Assembly: GCF_000817785.2 (NCBI RefSeq)
Contig: NZ_JTCM02000040.1
Location: forward strand, 1 to 55,163
Length of the DNA: 55,163 nucleotides
DNA from: Hassallia byssoidea VB512170
GTDB taxonomy: Bacteria; Cyanobacteriota; Cyanobacteriia; Cyanobacteriales; Nostocaceae
Reading direction: 5' to 3'
Under the pieces are notes generated by a model that did not search any database, had not been told where the DNA came from, and worked only from the letters and a program-made list of their open reading frames with translations. A program made the position numbers and the translations under genes. Shown here in pieces: positions 16,675 to 24,728 of the stretch (position 1 is its first letter; every line of letters begins with the position of its first letter).

Positions 16675-18534
16675 CTACACTGCTTGTTCCTGATTTTTCA
16701 GGGCTAACTTAGCAAGTCCGTAACAGAGTAGGGCGTTGATGATGAGGAAAAGACGCGACCAAATAGTGCTTCCTAAGCCCCAAACTGCTGGGTCGAAAAA
16801 TGCGCTGACTCCTAAACATGCGGCTATACCTAGGGTGGAACCGACTGCAAACCATTTCCAGGTAGGATTTCCTAGCAGTAGCGCCATTAAAATAATCGGA
16901 ATCAAGACGCTGGCAAATAGGGGATTAAAAGCATCTGTTCCCTGAAGCGCGTTGCCGAGTTCGGGAATTGAACTGCCCAAGACGCGGAAGGGCCATTGGG
17001 GAAGGTCAAAGATATAAATTCCTTTCAGGAAGAATAAGCCAGAACTGCCGGCGACTAAGCCACTAGCTAAAGACCAACTCCAAGTAAAGGGAAAGTAAAC
17101 CCGTAAAAACCAAGCTAGCAAGTAAGAACCGACTACCATTAAAATTTTAGGCAATAGCGCGATCGCACCGCCATCAATCCAAAAGCCGGGGTTAAGATAG
17201 CCGTTATTCCGCAACCACGCAAAGAAATCTTGGAAAGTGATTTTCCCTTGCACTGCACGTTTAACTGCTGCATCAGCATTCAGTTGTCCGGCGCCGTAGT
17301 AGTTCAAAGCATCTTCTTTAATAGTTCTTGCCGACTCCTGAAGCACAGCCAAAACTTGATCTGGTTCTTTAATTCCAGAAGCTTCAATTAATGCTGCCAC
17401 ACCAGCAACGTGAGGGGCAGCCATGCTTGTACCCTGGAAGCCCATAAACACCCCAACGCCATTGTTATCGGGGTCGATGGTTTCTTGCAAAATCTTACCA
17501 GCATCACTACCACCTGGGGCGGAAATATCTACGCCAGCACCAAAGTTAGAATAAGGCGCTTTTTCGCCGTCTGCGCCCAAGGCAGAAACGCCGATAACAT
17601 GAGGATAACGAGCTGGATAAGAAGCACCATTACTACCTTCGTTTCCGGCTGCGGCAATGATGACTACGCCTTTTCTGTGGGCATAATCAATCGCGTCTTT
17701 CATCAACTGACTTTCACCACCACCACCCAAGCTCATATTAATTACATTTGCGCCTTTATCAGCGGCAAATTTAATTGCTTCGGCAATATCCGCAACGGTT
17801 CCACCACCGTATGCACTCAGTACCTTTAAAGGCATTAACTTGGCTTCGTAAGCAATTCCAGCGACACCATATTTATTATTAGTCGCTTGGGCGATAGTAC
17901 CAGCAACGTGGGTGCCGTGTCCGTTATCGTCTGTGGCTTCTTCTGTGTCATTCACAAAGTCGTAACCTGGGACAAATTTTGTCTCTTTCAAGTCACGCAC
18001 GCGAGTAATACCAGTGTCAATTACTGCAACCGTGATGCCGCTACCTTTGGTTTGCAGCCATGCACCTTCAACGTTGATGTTGTGTAGGTTCCACTGTTTG
18101 CTGTAATATTCATCGTTGGGACCAGTAAGACTAGGCGAAACTTTTACATCGTTATCGTCTTGGGGTAGCAAAAATTCTGCCAACCTAGCAGCTTGACCGG
18201 GATTGGGAATTTTGTAGATGTAATTCGGCTCAATGAATTCTGTAACTTTGGCAAATGAAGATTTTCTTAAAGCTTTCAGCTGTTGCCGATCGCCTTTGAT
18301 AACATACACGCGATCCTTTTCGGAAAATTTATTATCGAGTTTGGGTGTAACGTTGTATTGAAGGGCGATCGCTTGCAGATTTTTCTCCACCTCAGCAACG
18401 GGAATATCTTCGCGAAAATCCAGCACAATCGTCTCAAAATCACCTTTGGCTGCCATCGAGTGAAAATTCAGGAAACCAAATACCGCAGCACTCAGCCCGA
18501 TGACAAACAAGCACAATAATATAAGCCTTCGCAT
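16675..18534 (-). CDS. S8 family (subtilisin-like) serine protease with membrane-anchored C-terminus
   Basis: A 619-residue secreted or periplasmic protease. The N-terminal hydrophobic segment (residues ~3-23) is a signal/anchor, followed by a pro-region to ~140. The catalytic triad is Asp173 (VIDTGI), His206 (NGHGTH) and Ser370 (GTSMAAPHVAG), with oxyanion Asn in AAAGNEG at ~298. After residue ~430 there are several hydrophobic helices (~455-475, ~485-505, ~540-560, ~570-620), so the protein is anchored with the protease domain outside. The C-terminal multi-helix extension is unusual for subtilases. Substrate unknown. Confidence 0.9.
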   Translation of the reverse strand: MRRLILLCLFVIGLSAAVFGFLNFHSMAAKGDFETIVLDFREDIPVAEVEKNLQAIALQYNVTPKLDNKFSEKDRVYVIKGDRQQLKALRKSSFAKVTEFIEPNYIYKIPNPGQAARLAEFLLPQDDNDVKVSPSLTGPNDEYYSKQWNLHNINVEGAWLQTKGSGITVAVIDTGITRVRDLKETKFVPGYDFVNDTEEATDDNGHGTHVAGTIAQATNNKYGVAGIAYEAKLMPLKVLSAYGGGTVADIAEAIKFAADKGANVINMSLGGGGESQLMKDAIDYAHRKGVVIIAAAGNEGSNGASYPARYPHVIGVSALGADGEKAPYSNFGAGVDISAPGGSDAGKILQETIDPDNNGVGVFMGFQGTSMAAPHVAGVAALIEASGIKEPDQVLAVLQESARTIKEDALNYYGAGQLNADAAVKRAVQGKITFQDFFAWLRNNGYLNPGFWIDGGAIALLPKILMVVGSYLLAWFLRVYFPFTWSWSLASGLVAGSSGLFFLKGIYIFDLPQWPFRVLGSSIPELGNALQGTDAFNPLFASVLIPIILMALLLGNPTWKWFAVGSTLGIAACLGVSAFFDPAVWGLGSTIWSRLFLIINALLCYGLAKLALKNQEQAV

Positions 18535-18653
18535 ATTAACTCATCACCGATGAATCCCAGTTTGCTCAACGATAACTTATCTGTGCCCTTTAGTTGATGT
18601 ATTTTGCACTTTAGTTACATATATTTCACTCAAGACTTAGGACTTTTTCAACG

Positions 18654-19070
18654 ATGGAACGCGGTCTTTTATGGTTGCCTTTATTATTCATATTTTTCTG
18701 GTTGGCTTGGCAAGGCTCAAGGGAGTATCAAAAAGTTGAGGCTTATCGGATTTGGGCAGAGCAATTTGACCGAGCCAAGTATGATATTTACTCGGTGTTG
18801 GGTCAAAAAGGCGTTTGTTTGACTTGGGGAAAACCCACGCCAAAAGGTTTAATTAAGCTGGAAACTTTTTCTTTGCTAGATGTTCAAAAAATCCGCCTTT
18901 TGGTAGATGACAAAGAAGTAGATACAGAAGCGCCACCAGAAAAAGGTCGGTCTATTGAGTTGGAGTTTGTTTTTTCCCCTGAGAACTCGGTGCGGGTTCC
19001 CTTTACAGAAGTTCCTTTAGCTGCACAGTGGGGTAAGCATCTTCAACAGGAATTGCAACGATTATCGTAG
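18654..19070 (+). CDS. Hypothetical membrane-anchored protein
   Basis: A 138-residue protein with one N-terminal membrane helix (LLWLPLLFIFFWLAWQ, residues ~4-19) and a soluble domain rich in beta strands (KVEAYRIWAEQF, CLTWGKP, IELEFVFSPENSVRVPF). The family was not recognised. The start ATG at 18654 is chosen because the hydrophobic helix follows at once; an overlapping frame from 18604 is discarded. Its stop codon TAG is the beginning of a GTAGAGACG palindrome. Divergent from the subtilase, so the two share a promoter region. Confidence 0.7.
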   Translation: MERGLLWLPLLFIFFWLAWQGSREYQKVEAYRIWAEQFDRAKYDIYSVLGQKGVCLTWGKPTPKGLIKLETFSLLDVQKIRLLVDDKEVDTEAPPEKGRSIELEFVFSPENSVRVPFTEVPLAAQWGKHLQQELQRLS

Positions 19071-19095
19071 AGACGTTCCGACGGAACGTCTCTAC
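19067..19095. repeat. Dispersed palindrome GTAGAGACGTTCC/GGAACGTCTCTAC
   Basis: A near-perfect 29-bp palindrome overlapping the stop codon of the gene at 18654-19070. A copy with a different spacer is at 19649-19678. Confidence 0.8.
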
Positions 19096-19189
19096 GGGAG
19101 GCGCGGAATTAAAAGTTCAAAAAGTGCATCCACCAGCTTTAAGCAACACCAACGAAGTTTACCAGATGCAATTAACACTTGCATCATAC

Positions 19190-19606
19190 TCAATTTGCAG
19201 TGGGTATAATACGCCACTCTTGCAATATGACACTAGACCATACCAAGAAACTTATTAATGTCAGCCCAGCAACTCCATCCAGCCAAATCAGACTATGCAT
19301 TTTTAAAGACATGGGAGCAATTATTGGCAACAAATAGTGTCCCGGACTAGAGATACTAGTTATGGAGTACAAGCCGAGTGTCAGGTATGTTAACCGAAAC
19401 ATTCCTTTGGTGTATAACCAATATCCTAATAACCCCAATGGAGTCATGACAATCACAGTACCAATTACTCCAGCTGGTGTGAACCACTCAAAACCAGAAT
19501 ACTGATTTAGAAATAACGCATTGTCTATGTAATGTAGCCAGGTAGAAATAATATTGACTGTGATGATGGCTAGCAAAATTTTTTGACGAAATTTTGGAGA
19601 ATTCAT
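19190..19606 (-). CDS. Small integral membrane protein, unknown function
   Basis: A 138-residue protein with four predicted membrane helices: ILLAIITVNIISTWLHY, GVIGTVIVMTPLGLLGYWLY, LTYLTLGLYSITSI and LTLISFLVWSSVIL. No catalytic motif is evident apart from SPGHYLLP between helices 3 and 4. I do not recognise the family. It is flanked by dispersed palindromes on both sides. Confidence 0.65.
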   Translation of the reverse strand: MNSPKFRQKILLAIITVNIISTWLHYIDNALFLNQYSGFEWFTPAGVIGTVIVMTPLGLLGYWLYTKGMFRLTYLTLGLYSITSISSPGHYLLPIIAPMSLKMHSLIWLDGVAGLTLISFLVWSSVILQEWRIIPTAN

Positions 19607-19648
19607 CTTTTACGCTGTTTGCAGGACTGTAAGAAGACAGCAACCGTC

Positions 19649-19836
19649 GTAGAGACGTTCCACACCGAACGTCTCTACAATAATATGTGTGGTTTAGTTT
19701 TGCGGGTAGGCAAATAAGCTATGAATGAGCGCAAAACATCACAACAGTAGCGATAATTCATGAATTATCGCTACTCTAGAATCAGGTTATCAAGGTATTG
19801 TTGCGTAAGTCCTATAAGCGTTGAAACGCTTACTAC
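19649..19836. repeat. Cluster of three dispersed palindromes
   Basis: 19649-19678 belongs to the GTAGAGACGTTCC family. 19747-19774 is GTAGCGATAATTCATG and its complement. 19813-19836 is of the GTAGTAAGCGTT family, directly adjoining the desC stop. Three different palindromes lie within 190 bp. Confidence 0.75.
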
Positions 19837-19837
19837 T

Positions 19838-20734
19838 TTAAGAGGGTAAGTTAACTTTTTTGGCTAAACCCAGAGTCTTCAATACTTTGATGCTCCACCA
19901 TGTAACATCGACTTCCCACCAATAAAAACCAGATTTTGCCATTTGGGGAAAGGTGTGATGGTTGTTGTGCCAGCCTTCGCCGTAAGTGACAATGGATACC
20001 CACCAAAGGTTACGCGCACCGTCGTTTGCTTCAAAGTTGCGGTAGCCCCAAGCGTGTGTGGCGGAGTTGACAAACCAAGTTGAGTGCCAAAGCAAGACTG
20101 CTCTTAAGAAAATTCCGTAGATGACAAATGACCAGCCGCCGATAAGATACAGCAGGATACCGAAGGGAATTTGCAAAAGTATAAAGTAGCGATCTAGCCA
20201 GCGATAATATGGTTGTCGTGCGAGGTCGGGCGCATATTTTGCATAGATTTCATAATCAAAGAACTCTGAACGAGGATAAAAAATCCAGAGCATGTGACTC
20301 CACCAAAATCCTCGTTGAGCAGAGTACGGGTCTAAATCGACATGTTCAGTATGAGCATGATGTTGCCGGTGTCCACCAATCCAAAAAATTGGACCTCCTT
20401 GCAAAGCTAGCGCTCCGATCAGAGCGATCGCATACTCCAACCACTTCGGTACTTGGAAACTTCGATGACTCAACAGTCGATGATACCCCAAACATATACC
20501 AATACTCCCAAATAGCCAGTGGAGAAATATCACTAGAGCTAATGCAGACCACGAGAAAAACCAGGGAGCAAGTAAAGCTATGCCATGAAATGTAGTAAAA
20601 AATACCACATTCGTCCAATTGAGCGCCGGAGAATTTCCGCCCTCAGAAGTGCTGGCAAAAAATTTTGCAGTCATAAAAATTCCTGTCGATGGTTGAGGAA
20701 GCGATTTGCTTTTGTCGGGAGTTGCACCTGGCAT
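19838..20734 (-). CDS. desC: Acyl-lipid delta-9 desaturase DesC-type
   Basis: Membrane di-iron desaturase introducing the first double bond into glycerolipid fatty acids. Histidine boxes are HRLLSH (85-90), HRQHH (122-126) and HNNHH in EGWHNNHHTFP near residue 263, all typical of the acyl-lipid/acyl-CoA delta-9 type. Membrane segments flank them. The frame is 298 residues, but Met21 (ATG at 20674) follows AGGAATTTTT and gives 278 residues, closer to the usual length, so the upstream start is uncertain. A TetR-like regulator is divergently transcribed from 20969 and may control it. Nostocales often have two DesC paralogues, and I cannot say which this is. Confidence 0.88.
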   Translation of the reverse strand: MPGATPDKSKSLPQPSTGIFMTAKFFASTSEGGNSPALNWTNVVFFTTFHGIALLAPWFFSWSALALVIFLHWLFGSIGICLGYHRLLSHRSFQVPKWLEYAIALIGALALQGGPIFWIGGHRQHHAHTEHVDLDPYSAQRGFWWSHMLWIFYPRSEFFDYEIYAKYAPDLARQPYYRWLDRYFILLQIPFGILLYLIGGWSFVIYGIFLRAVLLWHSTWFVNSATHAWGYRNFEANDGARNLWWVSIVTYGEGWHNNHHTFPQMAKSGFYWWEVDVTWWSIKVLKTLGLAKKVNLPS

Positions 20735-20968
20735 AATTTCACATCTAAAGCGATCTTAGGCTCCAAATTAACTCCTGAAAGAATTGAGGCTAGATGCCTC
20801 ACTCCACAAGAGTCATATGCTTGTTTCGTGCGTTACCATGAGCGCTAACACGCCTGAAAAAGGTAAACCCGATCCGCTCAGATATTTATAAAGCAATCGG
20901 TTACAGTTGAGCAAGTACCACTTACATTTTTTATGCTAACAGTTCTGCGAATTCTCTGCAAGTAGCAC

Positions 20969-22222
20969 TTGCATTTTTCTTTTATGCGGTCTCAATCCAA
21001 TTCAGCTCGTCAACGTCTGATTCAAGCAGCGCTTGAATTATTTACCGCTCAGGGAGTCAGCGGCACTACAACCCGCCAAATTGCAGAAAAAGCAGAAGTC
21101 AATGAAGTGACGCTATTCCGGCATTTTGGCAATAAGCATGGACTACTTTTAGCTGTCTTAGAAGAATCCGCAGCCTTTAAAAATTTAGGTGAGTCTTTAG
21201 TTAGCCGAGCAATTCCACCTGGTAATGTGTATCAAGCTCTGAAAGATTATGCAAGTGAAAGCTTACACGCATTAGAACAGGTTCCAGAGTTTGTTAGGTC
21301 TGTGGTAGGTGAAGCCGACCAATACCCAGCAGAAAATCGCCGTGCTTTGGGACGGGGGTTAACGGAAGCTAACCGTTATGTAGCAGAGTACTTAGCCACT
21401 GTAATTGAACAGGGACACTTAAATACCTATCTCCCGGCAGAAAAATTAGCGAGTTTGTTAAATGGGATGTTGCTAGGATATGCGGTGATTGAGTTCACTA
21501 GCGAATTTCACGAACTTTGGGAAGATAGAGATGATTTTCTGGAGAATCTGGTGCAGTTGTTTTTACAAGGAGCAATGTCACCGGTAGTTGAAGCAAGTCA
21601 ATATTCCTCAAGTTTGGTTGTAATAGATTCTAGTATTAGGGAAGTAGCTGATTTGCCGGCTTCTTTAGTCCATCAAATTCTCCAACAAGCAAGAAAATTG
21701 GGAGTGCAAGATTATGCATTAGCGTATGTGTTATTTGCTGCTGGGTTATCTGTTCTGGAAGTAGTTGGCTTGCAGCGATCGCATCAATTCTACGATACTC
21801 AAGGACACTTTCTGCAAATTGCCAATAACAGCGGATTTCGCCAAGTACCTGTCAATCAGTGGATAATGGGTAATCGCTATGGTTCTTACACCAACAATCC
21901 ATTAACTAAATGGCTGAAAAGTCGTAAAGATAATCAATCTGCCATGTTTATTCATGAATCTGGGGAGCCAATGTCAGAATCACAAATTGACGTACACTGG
22001 CACATGTGGACACAGGGACTGTTAACACCAGAAGGACAACCCCCAGCAATTATTCAAACACAACAAACTTGGCGTGTAGAAATGTTGATGCGCGGCATGA
22101 GCTTAGAGAATCTTAGCATTTTAACAGGATGCGATCGCACTCAATTACAACCTTACGCCAAAAGAGCCAGAGAAAAAGCCGCTTTAGAGCAAGCAACTCG
22201 TTTAGATCAAAAACCTGGATAA
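20969..22222 (+). CDS. TetR-family regulator fused to a tyrosine-recombinase-like domain
   Basis: A 417-residue protein. Residues ~12-55 are a TetR helix-turn-helix (ALELFTAQGVSGTTTRQIAEKA...VTLFRHFGNKHGLL), followed by a helical TetR ligand domain to ~205. Residues ~220-405 resemble the catalytic domain of phage integrase/XerCD: LAYVLFAAGLSVLEVVGLQRS matches the first helix pair but has Ser where the catalytic Arg is expected. RGMSLENLSILTGCDRTQLQPYAKRA matches the last helices, whereas the HxxRH box is replaced by Gln-rich residues. It is probably a DNA-binding, non-cutting domain. Met6 is an alternative start. Divergent from desC, which it may regulate. Confidence 0.82.
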   Translation: MHFSFMRSQSNSARQRLIQAALELFTAQGVSGTTTRQIAEKAEVNEVTLFRHFGNKHGLLLAVLEESAAFKNLGESLVSRAIPPGNVYQALKDYASESLHALEQVPEFVRSVVGEADQYPAENRRALGRGLTEANRYVAEYLATVIEQGHLNTYLPAEKLASLLNGMLLGYAVIEFTSEFHELWEDRDDFLENLVQLFLQGAMSPVVEASQYSSSLVVIDSSIREVADLPASLVHQILQQARKLGVQDYALAYVLFAAGLSVLEVVGLQRSHQFYDTQGHFLQIANNSGFRQVPVNQWIMGNRYGSYTNNPLTKWLKSRKDNQSAMFIHESGEPMSESQIDVHWHMWTQGLLTPEGQPPAIIQTQQTWRVEMLMRGMSLENLSILTGCDRTQLQPYAKRAREKAALEQATRLDQKPG

Positions 22223-22279
22223 TTGTTGTTTGGAGCGTTGGAGCGTTGATAGTTGTTGAGTGAATGACAGCGCGATCGC

Positions 22280-22612
22280 ATGATTGAAAATAAACAACCC
22301 AGGTGTGTAATCTTGGTTTCACCGTTCATAACCACAGCTTCTGTGGTGGTAACGACAACTTCTTCATTCATAACGACAGCTTCTGTGGTGGTAACGACAA
22401 CTTCTTCATTCATAACGACAGCTTGTGTTGTGGTAACAACAACTAAAGCATTTATAACCTGTGCTTATGTTGTTATCAAGACAGCTTTTGCGTTCCTGAT
22501 GAAAGCTTCTGTTGTGGTAACGACAGCTTCTGCGTTCATAACGACAGCCTTTGACATATTGACAAATACTAAAAATGAGATATCAGTTTGTTTAAAATTC
22601 GTGAAAAAATAA
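22280..22612 (+). CDS. Doubtful 14-residue-repeat ORF over a minisatellite
   Basis: A 110-codon frame whose central part is six 14-residue repeats of the form FITTASVVVTTTSS, encoded by the 42-bp minisatellite. The minus strand is also open across the repeat (VVVTTTEAVVMNEE), so the open frame may simply follow from the period being a multiple of three without stops. No good ribosome site precedes the ATG. A real product would be Thr/Val-rich and beta-prone. Low confidence that it is a gene. Confidence 0.25.
   Translation: MIENKQPRCVILVSPFITTASVVVTTTSSFITTASVVVTTTSSFITTACVVVTTTKAFITCAYVVIKTAFAFLMKASVVVTTASAFITTAFDILTNTKNEISVCLKFVKK
22325..22563. repeat. 42-bp tandem repeat (minisatellite), about six units
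   Basis: Units start at 22325, 22367, 22409, 22451, 22493 and 22535. The first two are almost identical, and the later ones drift (TTCATAACGACAGCTTCTG in the best copies). The period of 42 keeps both strands open. Confidence 0.85.
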
Positions 22613-22645
22613 GATCCCCGACTTCGCATAAGTTGTCGGGGATCT
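22612..22645. repeat. Palindrome bracketing the GNAT gene, left copy
   Basis: AGATCCCCGACTT, a short CGCAT loop, then AAGTTGTCGGGGATCT: a strong hairpin 33 bases before the GNAT start. An inverted copy is at 23114-23141 after the gene. It could serve as terminator for upstream transcription. Confidence 0.75.
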
Positions 22646-22677
22646 GAATAAAGTCTAAGCCATTAACCAAAAAATCT

Positions 22678-23088
22678 ATGAATATTACATACAAACGCGA
22701 CTTAGTTGATGTTGATTGGGAGGCAATGAAGGCAACATTAATCAAAGATAACTTTCATAACGGACGAAGTACAGAGCAATTGAAAACATCTTTTGCCAAT
22801 AGTTTTTCGACATGCATTGCTTATGCCGATAAAAAAATTGTAGGTACAGCCAGAGTGTTATCTGATGGAGTGTGTAATGCTTACATTGTCGATGTTTGGA
22901 CTTATTCAGAATACCGTCATCAAGGTATTGCGCGAAAAATGATGGAGATTATTACAGAAGAATTGCCAGGACAACACGTTTACTTGTTTACCGATGACTC
23001 TGTTGATTTTTACAAGAAATTGGGATTTGTAGAACAGCCTACAGGATTAAGTAAAGTCATCGGAAAATGGTTAGTGAATGATTATTAA
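22678..23088 (+). CDS. GNAT-family N-acetyltransferase
   Basis: A 136-residue single-domain acetyltransferase. The acetyl-CoA pyrophosphate-binding motif is RHQGIARKMMEII (R/Q-x-x-G-x-A), near residue 80. The strand before it, VCNAYIVDVWTYSEYR, and the terminal DSVDFYKKLGFVEQP (the usual beta6-alpha4 signature) are present. The substrate is unknown. The gene stands alone between two inverted palindromes. Confidence 0.9.
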   Translation: MNITYKRDLVDVDWEAMKATLIKDNFHNGRSTEQLKTSFANSFSTCIAYADKKIVGTARVLSDGVCNAYIVDVWTYSEYRHQGIARKMMEIITEELPGQHVYLFTDDSVDFYKKLGFVEQPTGLSKVIGKWLVNDY

Positions 23089-23113
23089 GTTAACTTTTGC
23101 CGAAAATAGATTA

Positions 23114-23141
23114 CCGACAACTTATGCGAAGTTGGGGATCT
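23114..23141. repeat. Palindrome bracketing the GNAT gene, right copy
   Basis: CCGACAACTTATGCGAAGTTGG followed by GGATCT, the reverse complement of the core at 22612-22645 with one mismatch. The pair frames the GNAT gene as inverted repeats about 500 bp apart. Confidence 0.7.
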
Positions 23142-23286
23142 GAACTTCGGATTTGAGATTTTTATGCGACGAAAGTGACAGAATTCGCTTAAGCAAGTAA
23201 AGCGTCTCCGACAAAAGAAGAAAAGGAAAGATTTGTCAGTTCGCTAAACTAGAAAATATACTCATCAACTGCACGCACTAACTACT

Positions 23287-24111
23287 TTGAAAACCGACAG
23301 CATCTTTTATCGCATCTTCCAAAGCTTACCCAGCACGTTCTTTGAACTGATTAACCAACCAGCATCACTTGCTGACGTTTACCAATTTTCCTCAGTAGAA
23401 GTCAAACAACTCGCTTTCAGAATTGAGGGTGTATTTTTACCCAATACTTCAGAACTACCCATTTATTTTGCTGAGGTGCAATTTCAACCAGATAAAAAAT
23501 TTTACTCGCGGTTATTCGCAGAAATATTTAACTATCTGGATAAAACCGAATTAACTAACAATTGGCGTGGTGTTGTTCTCTTTCCTAACCGCAGCGTTGA
23601 TACTGGAGATACGGAGAGATATGCAGAATTACTCAACTCACCACGAGTGACTCGTATCTATCTTGACGAATTAACAGCGATTGAGGCATCATCTATCGGG
23701 ATTGAGACAGTTAAATTAATCATCGAACCAGAATCAACTGCGATCGCAAAAGCTGTAGAGATAGTAAACAACACTCGACAACAAATCATCGATGCCGCCC
23801 AACAGCGAGAAATTATACAATTAATAGAGACGATATTAATCTACAAATTGCCGCGCTTAAGCCGGGAGGAAATGGAAAAAATGTTTGGATTAAATGAGTT
23901 AAAGCAAACTAGATTCTATCAAGAAGTTTTTGCTGAAGGCAAAGAAGAAGGTAAGCTTGAAGGCAAGGAAGAAGGTAAGCTTGAAGGCAAGGAAGAAGGT
24001 AAGCTTGAAACTATACCTCAGTTATTGGCGTTAGGTTTGAGTATTGAACAGATAGCTCAAGCGTTGGGTTTGGATGAACAAGTTGTTAGGCAAGCCGCAT
24101 CGAAATTATAA
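23287..24111 (+). CDS. DUF2887 / Rpn-like PD-(D/E)XK protein
   Basis: A 274-residue protein of the large cyanobacterial DUF2887 group, related to the Rpn recombination-promoting nucleases. The N-terminal DSIFYRIFQSLPSTFFEL and IYFAEVQFQPDKKFYSRLFAEIFNYL (likely catalytic E-x-Q) are diagnostic. The C-terminal section has three tandem EGKEEGKL octapeptides encoded by a 24-bp repeat, then a small helical LGLSIEQIAQALGLDEQVVRQ module. The start is TTG at 23287. Neighbours suggest no partner. Confidence 0.88.
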   Translation: MKTDSIFYRIFQSLPSTFFELINQPASLADVYQFSSVEVKQLAFRIEGVFLPNTSELPIYFAEVQFQPDKKFYSRLFAEIFNYLDKTELTNNWRGVVLFPNRSVDTGDTERYAELLNSPRVTRIYLDELTAIEASSIGIETVKLIIEPESTAIAKAVEIVNNTRQQIIDAAQQREIIQLIETILIYKLPRLSREEMEKMFGLNELKQTRFYQEVFAEGKEEGKLEGKEEGKLEGKEEGKLETIPQLLALGLSIEQIAQALGLDEQVVRQAASKL

Positions 24112-24139
24112 AGCGGTCTTCGAGTGCGATCGCTCTTGA

Positions 24140-24584
24140 ATGTACCTACTTGACACAAATCACTGTAGTGCTATCATCTTGGGCGAACTAAATGTTGTTC
24201 GTCAAGTGATTGAAGTTCGAGAATTAAACATCGCCACTTGTGTAATTGTGCAAGGATAACTTACATATATGATGGAAAATTCTGCACAAAGAGAAATTAA
24301 TCTCGTTCGTTTGGCAGAGTTTATCAAAGATATTCGTATCTATCGAGTAACAGAGGATATAGCTACGATTTACGGTCAACTCAAAGCCACTTTGATGAAA
24401 CAATTTGGTCCCAAAGAGAAAACCAAGCGAAGAAAAACTAAAATTACTGAACTAGGATTCGATGAGAACGACCTTTGGATTGCTGCTTTTCGCTTTGCAA
24501 CACAATCTGACCATTGTCTCGGCAGACAGTGACTTTGAGCGAATTCAACAAGCCAAAGCATTATTGGTTGAATCCTGGCTTTGA
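24140..24584 (+). pseudogene. vapC: VapC-family PIN-domain toxin, inactivated
   Basis: The reading frame starts MYLLDTNHCSAIILG (the first catalytic Asp of a PIN domain is in LLDTN) and runs 39 codons to TAA at 24257-24259. The same frame then resumes with the middle of the domain, to LGFDENDLWIAA. A one-base insertion near 24487-24491 moves the end, TIVSADSDFERIQQAKALL, into another frame, ending at TGA 24582-24584. One nonsense and one frameshift mutation therefore separate it from a normal ~147-residue VapC. No cognate vapB is visible upstream. Confidence 0.88.
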
Positions 24585-24728
24585 AACCCTTAGAACTATA
24601 GAATAGAAACTCAGCCTTTGTATTGCTTCAACTACTAGAAGAAAGAATTTAGTAGTAAATTTGACAGAAATAGATCGACAAAAGTCTGTACGAAGCTTGT
24701 AGCATCGATAACGTTTGTGATATTTCCT

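Noticed and set aside
18604-18822. 72-codon frame overlapping the gene at 18654
   Set aside because: It overlaps in another frame, has no conserved features, and the 18654 frame has a clear membrane helix and longer extent.
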